64,000 bases of DNA from Acanthopleura granulata (lineage: Eukaryota > Mollusca > Polyplacophora > Chitonida > Chitonidae). The position numbers were made by a program, and so were the translations under genes. Location: assembly GCA_016165875.1 (NCBI GenBank), contig JABBOT010000003.1:35251860-35315859 (forward strand), given 5' to 3'. The notes under the pieces are model-generated. The model was not told the DNA's origin. It did not search any database and worked only from the letters and a program-made list of their open reading frames with translations. This document shows positions 10,700-21,479 of the stretch, in pieces. Position 1 is the stretch's first letter; each line of letters starts with the position of its first letter.

Positions 10700-12480
10700 T
10701 TCTGAGGGAAAAAGTTCCCTTGATATCTACCTTCATGTTATCAAAAATTGAATTTGCTGCAAATGAGAGAATATTCAGCAAAAAGTTTGTATGTGTAAAA
10801 TATACTTTTATAGCTTGTATACATAATACAATGTAAAAATCCCTTCTTCATAAACAAGAATGATACAGCGTAGAATTATCACATGAAGAAGAATCATACA
10901 GCGTGAAAAATTCGGCTATTATGACCAACCATCATACAGTTCAAAGAGCCACTGTCATAGGCGGTTTGCAGAAGTAATTACAACCAATACAAATAAACAT
11001 TACCTCGCAATTTTATCTGTGTAGTTTAACTAAGAAATATGGGTTTTCAAGTACAGTTTTACGTTTTTCATATTTCCGGAATTGTCGATTTCGTCCACAT
11101 TCATATTTTTGTAGTGGATGAGTAGAAATGTGCAAATTTTGAAATTTAGAACGAAAGATTCCAGGGAAAAACGGGAGTCTATTCCACAGAAAAAAGGAGG
11201 CTGGAAAACTATAATAAACCAATACAAATATTGATATATGCAGGTGTTAGGTGACAGTATTAAGTTATCTAAGTATAAGCGAAGGAGGATCGATCAGAAC
11301 GGAGACAGTAAGTTTTTCCTCATTTGTTGTAAAGCTGGTTACATTCAGTTGTGTCAATGCAACCAACATGCTTTCCTGCTTCATTCAGATTTGATTCAAA
11401 ATTACCATTCGCTATGATACCATTAACTTAGCAAACAAGTAAAAGAAGGTTAAGATATATAACGAAAAATAAAATAAAAGAAATTGTTTGCTTTTTAAAA
11501 TTTTTTTGAGGCACACTTTATCCCGCGATTTTGTATAACGGTATCTACACAAAAAATTCTACATGTTTTTATGCTTTAGGTCGATGTAAGTTAGAAATTG
11601 AATAAACTAATAACTGGCGTTTAACACCACCCTGGAATTACCTCTGCGATTTAGTGGCGACGTTCCAAAGTCATATTTATGCTTGTGACGTTCACTGTTT
11701 TAAATTTGCACAGATTTCTTGTCCGACAAATTGTGTACTGTGTAACTTAAGAAAAACATATCAAACAAATTCGAAGGCCCTCTGTTTATATCCGTACATT
11801 AGTATAGACAAAGTGTTTGTTTTTTTAATTTACTGTTTCCTGACAGAAAAATCACGGTTTTAAATTCGCATAGATTTCTCGTTTAGCAAATTGTGTACTG
11901 TGGATGTTCGTGATTTCCTCAGATAGATTAGCCATTCACACCCCCAGTGGATCTGTGGTTTTATTTTTAGGCGCTGTCTGCGTGACAGTTACAGGTGGGT
12001 GACAATTTAGGAGGCATATTTAGAAACGTCATGAAAGGAAAACGTTTTAATGATGTCCCAAAATGAATGTCACGTAGCAATGAAGATGTTTATAGCTTAC
12101 AGACAGTCATAGCTTAAAGTTCTGACAAACAAAACAATTTTTATCATTTAAATCATTTCCAGAAAACAACAAAGGCATATGTTTGGTTGTATTTATAGTA
12201 GATCAAAGAATTTCTTCATAAATTTTATTTTCACGGTAAAAAATTGCTTAACTTCATAACTAGTCCTTAGAGTGTACTTTTTATATGCAGTACATCTCAC
12301 AGCTCTTTGACCATCTTTCATCTGTGACGTAATAAATTCAATACAGAGCTTTGTTGTTTCCGGAAACCTTGTAATTTTCATGGGCCTATATTCATCCAGT
12401 TTCAAGGGATAATTATGCAAAGCCATCGATCAAATATTACTCTTAGGCAAATCAGGAAAGTACATTGCACGTCAGGGGAG
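10700..12480. other. Intergenic upstream of nanos D
   Basis: AT-rich. 11700-11780 and 11850-11910 contain a short internal duplication (AGATTTCT..GT..GACAAATTGT) that also occurs at 24185-24215 in unit 2. No exon identified. Confidence 0.35.
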
Positions 12481-12517
12481 TATAAGCCTTCTGATTACCA
12501 AAAGTAAAACCATGTCG

Positions 12518-12551
12518 GTTAATCTGATAATCTGTGGAACCCAATAAATAC
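12518..12551 (+). promoter_or_regulatory. Putative promoter of nanos D
   Basis: TAATCTGATAATC (12520-12532) followed by the TATA-like AATAAATA (12543-12550), about 85 bases before the ATG. The same layout occurs upstream of nanos E with two perfect TAATCC sites. Duplicated 5' leader GAACACACGTCATCAAATCC lies between the box and the ATG in both. Confidence 0.45.
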
Positions 12552-12634
12552 AGCCTGCTATTGTAAATCCGTAATAAATAGCGCAAAAATCCCACTAGAA
12601 CACACGTCATCAAATCCAGAACCCACCACAAACC

Positions 12635-13211
12635 ATGGACAACCTGTTTGGACAAACTAGCTCCGTGGACTTCACCGCCATATTTGGGTCGGGTGGACAG
12701 GATCGGAAAGAGAAACCAGTGACGTCACCTCCTGTTTCCGGACAACCACGAGCTATCGTCGGCTCATCCAGTTTCTTCAGTCGAATGTACCAATCTCCTG
12801 CCATTGTCTGGCAAAACCTAGAAGACGACATCGCGCCGTCTCGCCAGCCGGAGTAGAATGAGCCGCCATGGCATGGGTTCAACACCAGCTCCAGTCACTT
12901 TTCCTCAGGCACTGTATAACGTTTCATTGTCAGAGAACAGACTGATACCTCGTGACCAGTACGGCAGCCAATCAGGAGAGTCCGCCAGAAGAACTACTAT
13001 ATCTTCCCCACCAGGCACCAGGGTTTCAGTTTGCGTTTTCTGCAAGACAAATGGCGGCAGCTTATCCCAGAGCGATTCCCACGTGCTGAAGGACGCCAGC
13101 GATAGAGTCACCTACCCTGTTCTGAGACGCTACACCTGTCCGATATGTGGCGCTTCAGGTGATGCGACGCACACCGTCATGTATTGTCCGCTCAACCCAC
13201 AAACCCTGTGA
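12635..13211 (+). pseudogene. nanos: nanos copy D, type II, pseudogene
   Basis: Close relative of intact copy E. The first 74 codons from the ATG at 12635 match E almost throughout, then a net 14-base deletion at about 12853 (after the codons for RQPE) creates an in-phase TAG and shifts the frame. The remainder (12858-13211) continues in another frame to the natural stop. A second lesion is a Tyr in place of the fourth zinc ligand of finger 1 (VTYPVLRR where all other copies have VTCPVLRR), so even the downstream frame could not build a normal finger. Finger 2 ligands (CPIC, His, Cys) remain. DNA identity with E in the 5' coding half looks very high, suggesting recent duplication or gene conversion. 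The downstream frame also begins with an ATG (12868), so a short finger-only product is conceivable but unlikely. Confidence 0.88.
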
Positions 13212-13214
13212 TGT

Positions 13215-14590
13215 GAGAATCAAGTTTTTAACCTATATACCGATACTTACAGTTTATCTTGTTCTTACTTCAGGGTCTAAATGACGACACTGAATTTCTT
13301 AAGCACGTTCATAAAGATGTCCTTTATAAATTTCTTTCCATTTGCCTTTATCCAGATACCTTCCAAACGTCCAGCATTGATGACAGTGCTGTATGACGCC
13401 ATTGTGAGTAATTGGCTGATTGGGGGTGTCACGTCTATTTAGAACGCGGCTAGCGTGAGGAATTATCACATGACGGACATGTAATTTGTTACAGTCGTGA
13501 CCTGTTACAACGGTCCATGTGTGACAGGGATTAACTGGCCGTCTTAGCAACCCTGACGCACATTGCACTAGTCCTTTTTATTTATTGAAGCATTTATAAA
13601 TGCTTATTATGCTTTTATAAAACGCCTAATGATGTACTCGACAGATTTATTTCAAGTGTTCTATATTTTTAACATTAATGACACTGTTCTTGTATCCGAA
13701 AAAAAAAACGTGTCATTGAGGCATTCATGTTCCCTTACATAAATGTCTGATACTCCCGTAAAATAAACATTGGTGCAGAAGATATGTGTCACTCCGCCAG
13801 TCTCTTGGGAACCGTTTTTCCCGGAAAGTAAACAATGTGTATGCAAATCGCCATTGAAGAGTGTTAAACAAATCATTTCGCAAAGAAAGAGTGTCAATAT
13901 TTTTAAGCGGCTCTTCGGCACACAGTTTTCTGAAACATGACCTCAAAAGAAAGATATCAGTTCTGGGTGGCATAATTCAACAGTGTGTCAGTAATTCATA
14001 TCAGGGGAAGAATGATTTGTGAGAGTGAATACCCTTTTCATACATGTAACTAAGCAATATTTGTTGAATTTTTCCCCGCAAAGTGATCTTTGTGATCTTT
14101 GTGATATAAGTTAAGCTTAATACACTCCTCTGCTCTCGTGTGTTTCTTTACATAAAGCCTTACGTCACTGGTAATTCTGTTTAGAAACAGACATTTGTAT
14201 ACCAGCCGTAAACCGAAATCGATGTTCTGGTTCAACAATCGTAAAACCAATTTCCATAACAACATTCAATAGAAACCACCAAAGGGCCAAAAAATCGGAA
14301 AGAATTCTTCAGAAGTAAAGTCTTTTAAAATTAATCTTGAAAAGGGTAAAAGTTTCAACATTTATTAAAATTTATTCCAACTAACACAATTTAACATGCT
14401 GATTAATGTAAAACAATGAAAAATAACGCTAAGCAATGCGAAATGACAAGTATATATCTTGTGAGACAATAAAGACTATAACAGATGGGTTATCAGAATG
14501 GAAATATCGGAAGTAATCTACATAACAAAGAAAAACACCCACAAATGCAAATATAACTTTACAGGTATAGCCTGTAACTGCACGAAGTCT
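13215..14590. other. Intergenic, nothing recognised
   Basis: Between duplication units. Open frames on the minus strand at 13299-13568 and 13661-13973 lack any family signal. A short tandem GTGATCTTT repeat lies near 14085. Confidence 0.4.
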
Positions 14591-14599
14591 TTGACGATT

Positions 14600-14830
14600 A
14601 AACTCTACTTTCACAGCATGCCCGCCAAAGATGACATTGTTTTGGAATCTTTTTGTATTGAGGACACTGACGAAGTGTTGACATAATGACCATGATATAA
14701 TGCCACTTATACAAGCACCTCCCTATTAAGTAATAAGCGGGAGGCTCTCTCAGGTCTTCCTGTGCGTTTACACACACCATCTAGACAGGCCTACCTTCAA
14801 ATTGGCGGTAAATATTCCTCCGTAGGTACA
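14600..14830 (+). repeat. Copy of the nanos-flank repeat arm
   Basis: Matches 1690-1860 and 16180-16390 in the same sense (GAGGACACTGACGA, ATAATGAC, CTCTCTCAGGTCTTCCTG then a TTTACAC core). Not attached to a nanos copy. Confidence 0.5.
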
Positions 14831-15550
14831 TAAATACATGTAGATCAAAGTCATTGTTCTGGAAATTTATTTACAAACATTTGGTCGCTTTTAGTATCGT
14901 TATTGTGCTCGCAGAACAGCCGGTAGGTACATTAGGCTTTACCGCCATTATTGTATGTGGACAGCAATTATTTTCACTGTTTCAATTGTTTAAATCGAAA
15001 GCTTGTCATTCACTCTGTTTCTGTAATGGAGTATATTGCCTGACATACTGTGTGATTCCAATGAATTGCACTCATTGTCAGGCTGTGCTAAAGACAAAGG
15101 AGAGACAAATGTATAGACATACGCATATTTATTGATTTTCATTCTCTGTGGAATGTTCTTGACACGGCGAAAAAATACATGTTCAGATGTGAAAACGCGG
15201 GATGTCATTGAAAGGAGATAATTAAATAAAAATCACGTATTCGTACCAAGCTTAAATATGTGTACAGCCGTCACCACTGTTTTCGACGTTGACATATAAA
15301 AAATAGCAACAGTTCATGACTTTGAATTAGAAATTAGACAATTTCTAGGTGTCCATTTGAATAGACAAGTCTAGATAACAATCTTCAGTCCATATATTGT
15401 ACAAGGTAAATCATGAACCACCACAAAGCACATTACGATGTCAAAGATTCTGTCGTCTATCTAAAGTATTTCGCATGCATGCTTCCTTTTGTTGGCTTGT
15501 GTGTGTGTTTTATACAGGAAACAAAAACGAAATAATCTTATACGAAACCA

Positions 15551-15812
15551 TTTATTTATTTGATTGGTGTTTTACGCCGTACTCAAGAATGTTTCACTTA
15601 TACGACGGCTGCGATCATTATGGTGGGAGGAAACCGGGCACAGCCCCAGGGAAACCCACGACCAGCCGCAGGTTGCTGGCAGACCTTAACATTTACGGCC
15701 GGAGAGGAAGCCATTTTGAACTGGACTTGAACTGACAGCGACCGCATTGGTGGGAGGCTTCGGGTCATTGTGCTGCGATAGCACGCTATCCGACTGAGCC
15801 TCGCAGGCCCCG
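15551..15812 (-). mobile_element. Family 1 SINE, full length
   Basis: On the minus strand: tRNA-like head with a box A-like GGCTCAGTCGGATAGCG, box B-like GTTCAAGTCC, a conserved body (CCTCCCACCATAATG, GTGAAACATTCTTGAGTAC, GGCGTAAAACACC) and an AAATAAA tail. RNA polymerase III-transcribed, mobilised by a LINE in trans. One of the two most complete copies of this family here. Confidence 0.85.
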
Positions 15813-16009
15813 AAACCATTTACTGCGAACATACAGCGGATAGAGTTTAGTTGTTTACAAGTAAGTTGTGTTGCACTCAGCTAGACAGCATGCAAGAAAG
15901 TAATATCATAAATCAGATGTACAAAAGCAATACTTCTGCTGAACAGTTTCATTAGTTGCAAAAACTTTGCATTAGAGTCCGTATTTTAATTTCTCAGTAG
16001 GAGTATACG

Positions 16010-16975
16010 AATGTCGGACCTGACGCCGAGTTTTATTGTAATTTCCAAATAAAACATACACAAATACAACTATTAATGCTGACAAATTCGTTAACAAATC
16101 CAGTAAAAGTTTTAAAAGTAAAACCCAATAACACTCTCAGGAATGAACCCTACAGCTTCACTCCAGGCCTTCAAGGACTGTTACCTTCCCAAGTGGCTCT
16201 CCATTGAAGGCACTGACGAGGTGGTAAAGATAACGACAAAAGACGAATAATGGTCTGGGAAACAAAACCACCTGGATGACCAACGCATTATGTATATCAA
16301 TTAATGTTTGAGAGACTCCCTGCATGGCGCCTTCCTGTAAGTAAACATTGTACCTCTTATATTGTTTTATTGACCCAGGTGAGAATCACGGCTAATTTGT
16401 TTTACTGTACAGGTATCCCCTGTTTTGTTGTAGAAAAATATAGTTGACGGCTGGTGTGCGAATGTGGGTAAATTTTCTTCAGTTGACATCGTAATTCAGA
16501 TAAACTGGAAGGTCTATACTTCATTTCTGGATATCACATCGCGAAAAAGAGGACTTCTACTGAAAATTTAAAATACTCATTCCATTTTTTTTCGAAAAAA
16601 TGTTTAAACAAAGCATTGAAACTGTTCAGCTGAAGTATTTACCACCAAAGTATAGTCCTGTCTCCAGGTAGACGTAAACCCAGTGTTTATCTGTAGGAAG
16701 ATCTAAGGGACTGCCTCGCTTATCACCTAACAATGAGGTGGTCAGCTGTGGCTTTGTCTCAGTGGTGAAACCATTAGTGGTCTTTTGTCATTATTCCAAA
16801 CAACCACTGAGTATTTCAATATAAACCGGCCTGTTAATCAAAACAGTATTGCACAGGAACCCAGGGGCTAAACCTAAGGTTTAATCCTCAACGCGTGACT
16901 GTGGGGATTTATTTTTTCAGACATTTATTAAAACTACCTGTAGTGCATGCATTTTTATTAGAGGCCGTAAATATA
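16010..16975. repeat. Foldback element: two inverted arms of about 350 bp upstream of nanos C
   Basis: The left arm (16010-16415) and right arm (16640-16975) are diverged reverse complements (for example GACAAAAGACGAATAATGG on the left against the inverse of CCATTAGTGGTCTTTTGTC on the right). The roughly 225-base spacer matches the inverse of 1870-2100. No open frame. Looks like a non-autonomous foldback or MITE-type element. Confidence 0.6.
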
Positions 16976-17950
16976 TGTATCAGAAACAATTTCACTTCTG
17001 TTGTGTAAATCCTTGCACTGATATGATTGTCTTAATTACATGTGTTGCCTTAGAATAATGAAGTTGAATTCAATAGCCAATATTCAGCGTTTATTTTACC
17101 AGTCTACAAACATGTTATTTGGCCTTCTTTAACTTTTGATAATTGCGTTCCTTTCATCATCATGTTGAATTGATGCATTTTTAACTATTCAAGAACAATA
17201 TACGTTCTACCCCTGGTATATTTTCCTTAATGTCGCCAATGATAACGTGTGTAGAGTTTCCTTTACTTATGGTTTATTTCATACATCTATACCTATAGCA
17301 GTCCAGTGATGTGCATTCATAACAAGCATCACAAGCCAAAAGAGCGGTCATACCGCAGCGCAAATTTCACATTTAATTCTGTTAAGATTCCTTTGTTTTT
17401 GCTTTTTTCACAGGCTCACAATTACAAACACGAATGTATTCAAGAGAAAACGGATCCCCAAAAACAATTATTAAGTAAATGAGTCCCAAAGTGTTGTGAG
17501 TTTTGATATACATACTAACATAGTTCAAATTTCACCTCGGGCTTTTTGCAGGTATTCATTACTTTCAAGAAGACTCCGAGGAGCATGCCACTGATTACCT
17601 AGTGTTTTATGTTTCGTTTATAAATATCTGTTTGAAATCTTTAAAATGTTTGGCTCAAAACATATATTTGATACATTCGACAATATATTAGATATACACG
17701 TAAGTAAACCAATGCCAATGTCGTTTGAGTTGCATAATACTATACTTTTAACCTCACGGAAAGCATCTTTCAGCATTCAGGTATTGTTTACTTTCAGGGA
17801 GACCCTAAGGTGTGTCTCACTGATTACCTGATTAACTCAGGTGAGAATTGTCGGCAAAGGTCTTTTATTTCGTAGGTAAAACCCTTTGTTTGCTGCTCTT
17901 TCAACGCTTCAAGGACATACTGGACACACACGAGCTTTAGCCAGGAACAA
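16976..17950 (+). other. 5' flank of nanos C
   Basis: Non-coding; aligns with the inverted flank of nanos A and with that of B. It holds two copies of the block around TACTTTCAGGGAGACCC (17550-17600 and 17780-17830), the second followed by CAGGTGAGAATTGTCGGC. Confidence 0.5.
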
Positions 17951-17952
17951 AT

Positions 17953-17993
17953 TTGCTAATCCCCAGAGCGTGTGTAGATTATAATATATAAAC
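17953..17993 (+). promoter_or_regulatory. Promoter of nanos pseudogene C
   Basis: GCTAATCC (17955-17962), GCGTG, GATTA and ATATATAAACTCC in the same spacing as A and B, about 80 bases before the ATG. The promoter is preserved although the coding region is broken. Confidence 0.6.
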
Positions 17994-18069
17994 TCCGATT
18001 ATCCACTCAGAGGCTACATTCTTTTTCAGTTACCTCACAGATAACACTGCATACTTACAACACAGTAAC

Positions 18070-18655
18070 ATGGAATCCGTCAACAACTACGATTACCTTA
18101 TTGAGGACTTTCTCCACTTGTCTTCAATCCTGAAATTGGTTGACTGAAGATAACTGGAGAGAGCAGAGCTGGTCTGTCTTCTCCTCGCACCCCAGCCCGA
18201 TCTCCAACCATTACTCTAGCCGTAGATCCAGTACAGAAACATCCCTTCAAGACGAGTTCCGTCAGTTGCTCTTCAAAGACATTTGCAGTCCGCTCAACGC
18301 CCTAGACCACATCCGCATCAAGGAACGAGAAGATTTTCTTACAAACGGCGTCGACAGGGAACTGAACGAGTTTGATCTCTACCAGGTCAGATTGCGATCT
18401 TCTCCCCAACCCTACACCAGACGTGTTGTCTCAGATACACGAGGCCAGTCTGGAAAAGATGTCCCAATGAGAAACACGGTGTGCGTGTTCTGTAAGAACA
18501 ACGAAGAAACTCTATCTGTGTATGGTTCCCATCTTCTGAAGGACTCGAGAGGAAGAGTGACGTGCCCTGTTTTGCGCAGGTACACCTGACCTGTTACGTC
18601 TGGAGATACAGCCCATACCGTGAGATACTATCCCCTAAACAACAATTCCTTGTAA
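18070..18655 (+). pseudogene. nanos: nanos copy C, type I, pseudogene with finger 2 destroyed
   Basis: Aligns with B from the ATG (18070) to the natural stop (18653-18655). Lesions: a 2-base deletion at about 18145 (GTTGACTGAAG where B reads GTTAACTGTGAAG) ends the frame at codon 25; an in-frame deletion of about 15 bases removes the FPW segment before SLQDEF; in finger 2 the first Cys codon is TGA, a 6-base deletion removes the second Cys, and the last Cys is TAT (Tyr). Three of four finger 2 ligands are gone, and the fourth (His) remains. Finger 1 ligands are intact. With two stops and loss of RNA-binding residues no functional Nanos is expected. Promoter and 3' UTR remain similar to B, so it may still be transcribed. 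Confidence 0.92.
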
Positions 18656-19060
18656 GCGACGATACCAACGGAAACATCGTGGAGTGCATTAATCTGTTCA
18701 AGAGACAAGCTGATGTAAGAGCATTATGTATGACTCAGTTATTGTTGATTTTCCGGAGGAAAACAACATCAAATAGATGTGCAAGCGATTTGTTAACACT
18801 GTGCATACTGAATTCTTACTTTATGGTCTGCATGCAAATATATTATCGGACTATGAATTGAAAGTGATGTAATTTCAGAATAAATTGTCTGCACGTGGCC
18901 ATCTATTGCTAAGCGTAATTTACTGCTTTGCATGTATTTGGCAAATATGTAAATTACACTACATACGGCATTGTATGGTCTTGTATATTTGTTGTTCGAC
19001 ATTACTTTCCCGCATGCTGTATAGCTCAGTGTAGCACAATTGTAATGGAAAACAAATAAA
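18656..19060 (+). other. 3' flank of nanos C with poly(A) signal
   Basis: Diverged copy of the B 3' UTR. AATAAA at 19055-19060 is preserved. Confidence 0.45.
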
Positions 19061-20485
19061 ATGCATTTTCTATACGTTCATGGTTTTTGATAAAAAAAAA
19101 ATATAGTTTAAATTGAATGACTTGTGTGCCATATTGTTGTCGTAGGCTGGTCGAGAACATTTCATACACATGCCAAGTCAGGTGTTTGTGAGTGCACAGC
19201 CTTTCGGATAGAGGCCAAAACAAGCAGCGCGGAAGATCGAACGAGTCCTAGCCAGGGAGTCTAGAAAGTACTCTTAGACTGGAAAATATACAACCCAGCC
19301 AAATGTTGCGATGTCTTCGATCAGTGCTATTTGTGAATACGTTCTAAGGAACCATTGAATAATCAAATATAATGGACTGATCTTTTATCAGATCAGACAA
19401 CCGAACTGTCACGTGAAGTTGCTGACAGATAGAGAGATAGAAAGGGTGCTTACTGGAACCCAGATACAATGACATGTCTGGCCGAGGAGAAGACCGAGGA
19501 AGTACTGAGCAATTTGTGGTAATGATTTGCAGTATGATATGTACACTTAAAAAAAACAAACTATTTTTTATTGATCTTTTGAGTTCCAAGGCAACATATT
19601 TTAAGGCGAGTCATAACACACACTCGATCTGGAATTATAAATACCTCGACGTAAAAGGGGAGGTATCTGTGAAAATAATTTTGATCAATCATGACTCAGA
19701 ATTATATAAAGCCCAACCAGCGGATATGAAATAAATCGGGCCATCATCACCATTATATCTTACAGATATGAATTCAACTAGATTGCCAAAGGCTGGCTGG
19801 TGCCCCTTGTTTTGTCAGTGAACAGTCAAGAACGAAGAATTGACAGGATGCCAAGGTATGCGGGTCGATAAAATGTTCCCTTCTCCTGACTACTCTTTGA
19901 CCTGACGGCGATGAAGCATGTCTTTCTTAGAGAACGTCTAACATGTGGTAACAGTGTAGCAACTTAAACATAGTGATTGAAGAGCACCAAGAGGTGAGTT
20001 TCGAGTTCAAACGCATTTATGGCTAAAGGTAAGAAAAGTGTTACTGTACCACGTGACAAAATTGTTAGACAACTATTTTCTGATTATACTTGCTATACCA
20101 TAAGCGTCTAAAAACGTCTAAATGTTATTTAGACTTGAACGCACTACGGTGAAAACTAAGCAGCTGAAAGGTTTGTGAACCTGAGAAGTTACTGAAGAAA
20201 AAAAACGTCATTTGTACCTCTTGAAAATGGTGAGATGGGTGATCAGCAAAGTAAAGTGAACAAACGTTGACTAACATTTTTGACAAGTCACATGATACAG
20301 TAGTACTCTTTTTACCTTTAGCGGCAAAAGAGTTCGAACTCGAAACTCCCTATTGCAATTAATAAAAAGACTTTGTGAAACAATAAGAGATTTCTGTCTT
20401 TTCACCTCTGAAATCACCTATATCCACTATACAAGTCATCTATTGTTTCAGCACTCTGAGTGTTCTCCAGACAAATAACAATACA
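19061..20485. other. Intergenic, nothing recognised
   Basis: Downstream of F2 on its strand. Searched for a third F exon (a GTGAGT donor-like site at about 20536 would allow one) without finding a coding segment with recognisable features. Confidence 0.35.
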
Positions 20486-20838
20486 TTAACAGTCACAACT
20501 GTTGGAAGTGGGAATCCAAGAACCTGAAGTGTCATGACTCACTTCCGGTTCTCTTATTTCCTGTCCATCGTCACCCTCTGTAAACCAGGGCCAACGCCAG
20601 AGTGCATGTTTTGAGAAGAAGTCGTGGGTAAGGCGTTCGTCGATTTCACAGCCAACTCCCGAATCCTCGGCGTCCATGTTGAACAGGGAGAAGTCAGAAC
20701 TTGATTCCAGGTCACCAGAGAACAGGCTCTCCATGAAGACTCCAGAGGTTTCCAGGAAACTCTGTTCACTAGGTGGCAACAAATCTTCAAATCCGAAATC
20801 CACAGAGTCTCTCAGTGTATTCTCTTTGTCGTAACTGT
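20486..20838 (-). CDS. F2 exon 2
   Basis: Acceptor CTCCTAATTACATTACAG; reads to TAA at 20486. C-terminal third is Trp- and Ser-rich and less conserved in F1. Confidence 0.55.
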
Positions 20839-21470
20839 CTGTAATGTAATTAGGAGAGATTTAGTGTGCTGGAGTAAAAAAGACAATGAGACATTTTCAA
20901 GAATTCTTATCATATAATGTTTCGTCAGAGCGTAATCCTTGGTTGTGAGAAAAAAAGGCAACCATAGAAAACAGGACATGAGGTAACTCTATGGCTGCTC
21001 GAAAATTTCAGATTTAGCATAAGATGAAAACTTTATTACCAAAAAAAAATCAGGGACATTCCTAGGTCCATTAGTTCAATTGTATAAATAAAGACAGGTT
21101 CCAAGCACTAAATGTATATATATATATATATCCAAGCACTAAATGTATATATACATTTAGTGGTTGGAACCTGTCTTTATTTATACAATTGAAATAATGG
21201 ACCTAGGAATGTCCCTGATTTTTTTTTGGTAATAAAGTTTATATATATATATATGGATTACGTACCTGCCTGGTCATTTCCGCTCATTAATAGGTCAGAA
21301 CTAATCCTTACTTCAATCTCACTGAAGAGGTCAGAGGTGAGATAACTTTGTGGGTCAAACATCAAGGCTGGTTCCCAATGATGTGAGGGGTCGGTTAGCC
21401 CCGGGAATTTCGCCGAATCCAACGAGTACTTCATACTCGTGTCTACCGTCAGAGGTGTGAAATAATCCAT
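20486..21470 (-). CDS. F2: two-exon gene for a short acidic protein of unknown function (185 aa)
   Basis: No family recognised. Exon 1 (21470-21266) begins MDYFTPLTVDTSM and ends at CAG|GTACGT; exon 2 (20838-20486) begins after TTACATTACAG. Phases agree (1 base plus 2 bases form Asp69), giving 186 codons with stop. The protein is rich in Asp, Glu and Ser, with repeated acidic-hydrophobic clusters (SDLFSEI, ESLFSGDL, SDFSLFNM) like acidic activation domains; no DNA-binding domain, signal peptide or membrane segment is visible. The second reading frame across exon 2 (20554-20790) is also open, but the acidic frame is better conserved with F1 and matches exon 1 in composition. It lies between the two nanos types in both duplication units, on the opposite strand. 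A palindromic insert sits in its intron. Role unknown; a transcriptional co-regulator is a guess. Confidence 0.6.
21028..21240. repeat. Near-perfect palindrome of about 75-base arms in the F2 intron
   Basis: The left arm (21028 to about 21104, AAACTTTATTACC ... GACAGGTTCCAAGCACTAAATG) is repeated as its reverse complement (about 21165-21240, CATTTAGTGGTTGGAACCTGTC ... GGTAATAAAGTTT), with (TA)n between and after. Absent from the F1 intron, so it arrived after the duplication or was lost there. Probably a recent MITE or foldback insertion. Confidence 0.85.
21266..21470 (-). CDS. F2 exon 1
   Basis: 68 codons plus 1 base; donor CAG|GTACGT. Counterpart in F1 is 8505-8292, about 85 percent alike by eye. 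Confidence 0.6.
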
Positions 21471-21479
21471 AGTCAGCAA

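Larger units (their letters stand above)
2985..13250 (+). repeat. Unit 1 of a tandem segmental duplication (repeat arm - nanos B - F1 - nanos D)
   Basis: Landmarks recur in the same order and orientation in unit 2 (16010-25700): repeat arm, type I nanos (4693 vs 18070), F exon 1 start (8505 vs 21470), the GGCGCTAATCCCCC element (10540 vs 22934) and type II nanos (12635 vs 25071). Offsets shrink from 13.4 to 12.4 kb, so indels have accumulated since the duplication. Outer boundaries are approximate. Confidence 0.8.

Noticed and set aside
20554..20790. Open frame overlapping F2 exon 2
   Set aside because: Less conserved with F1 than the acidic frame and unlike exon 1 in composition; kept only as a note on possible overprinting.
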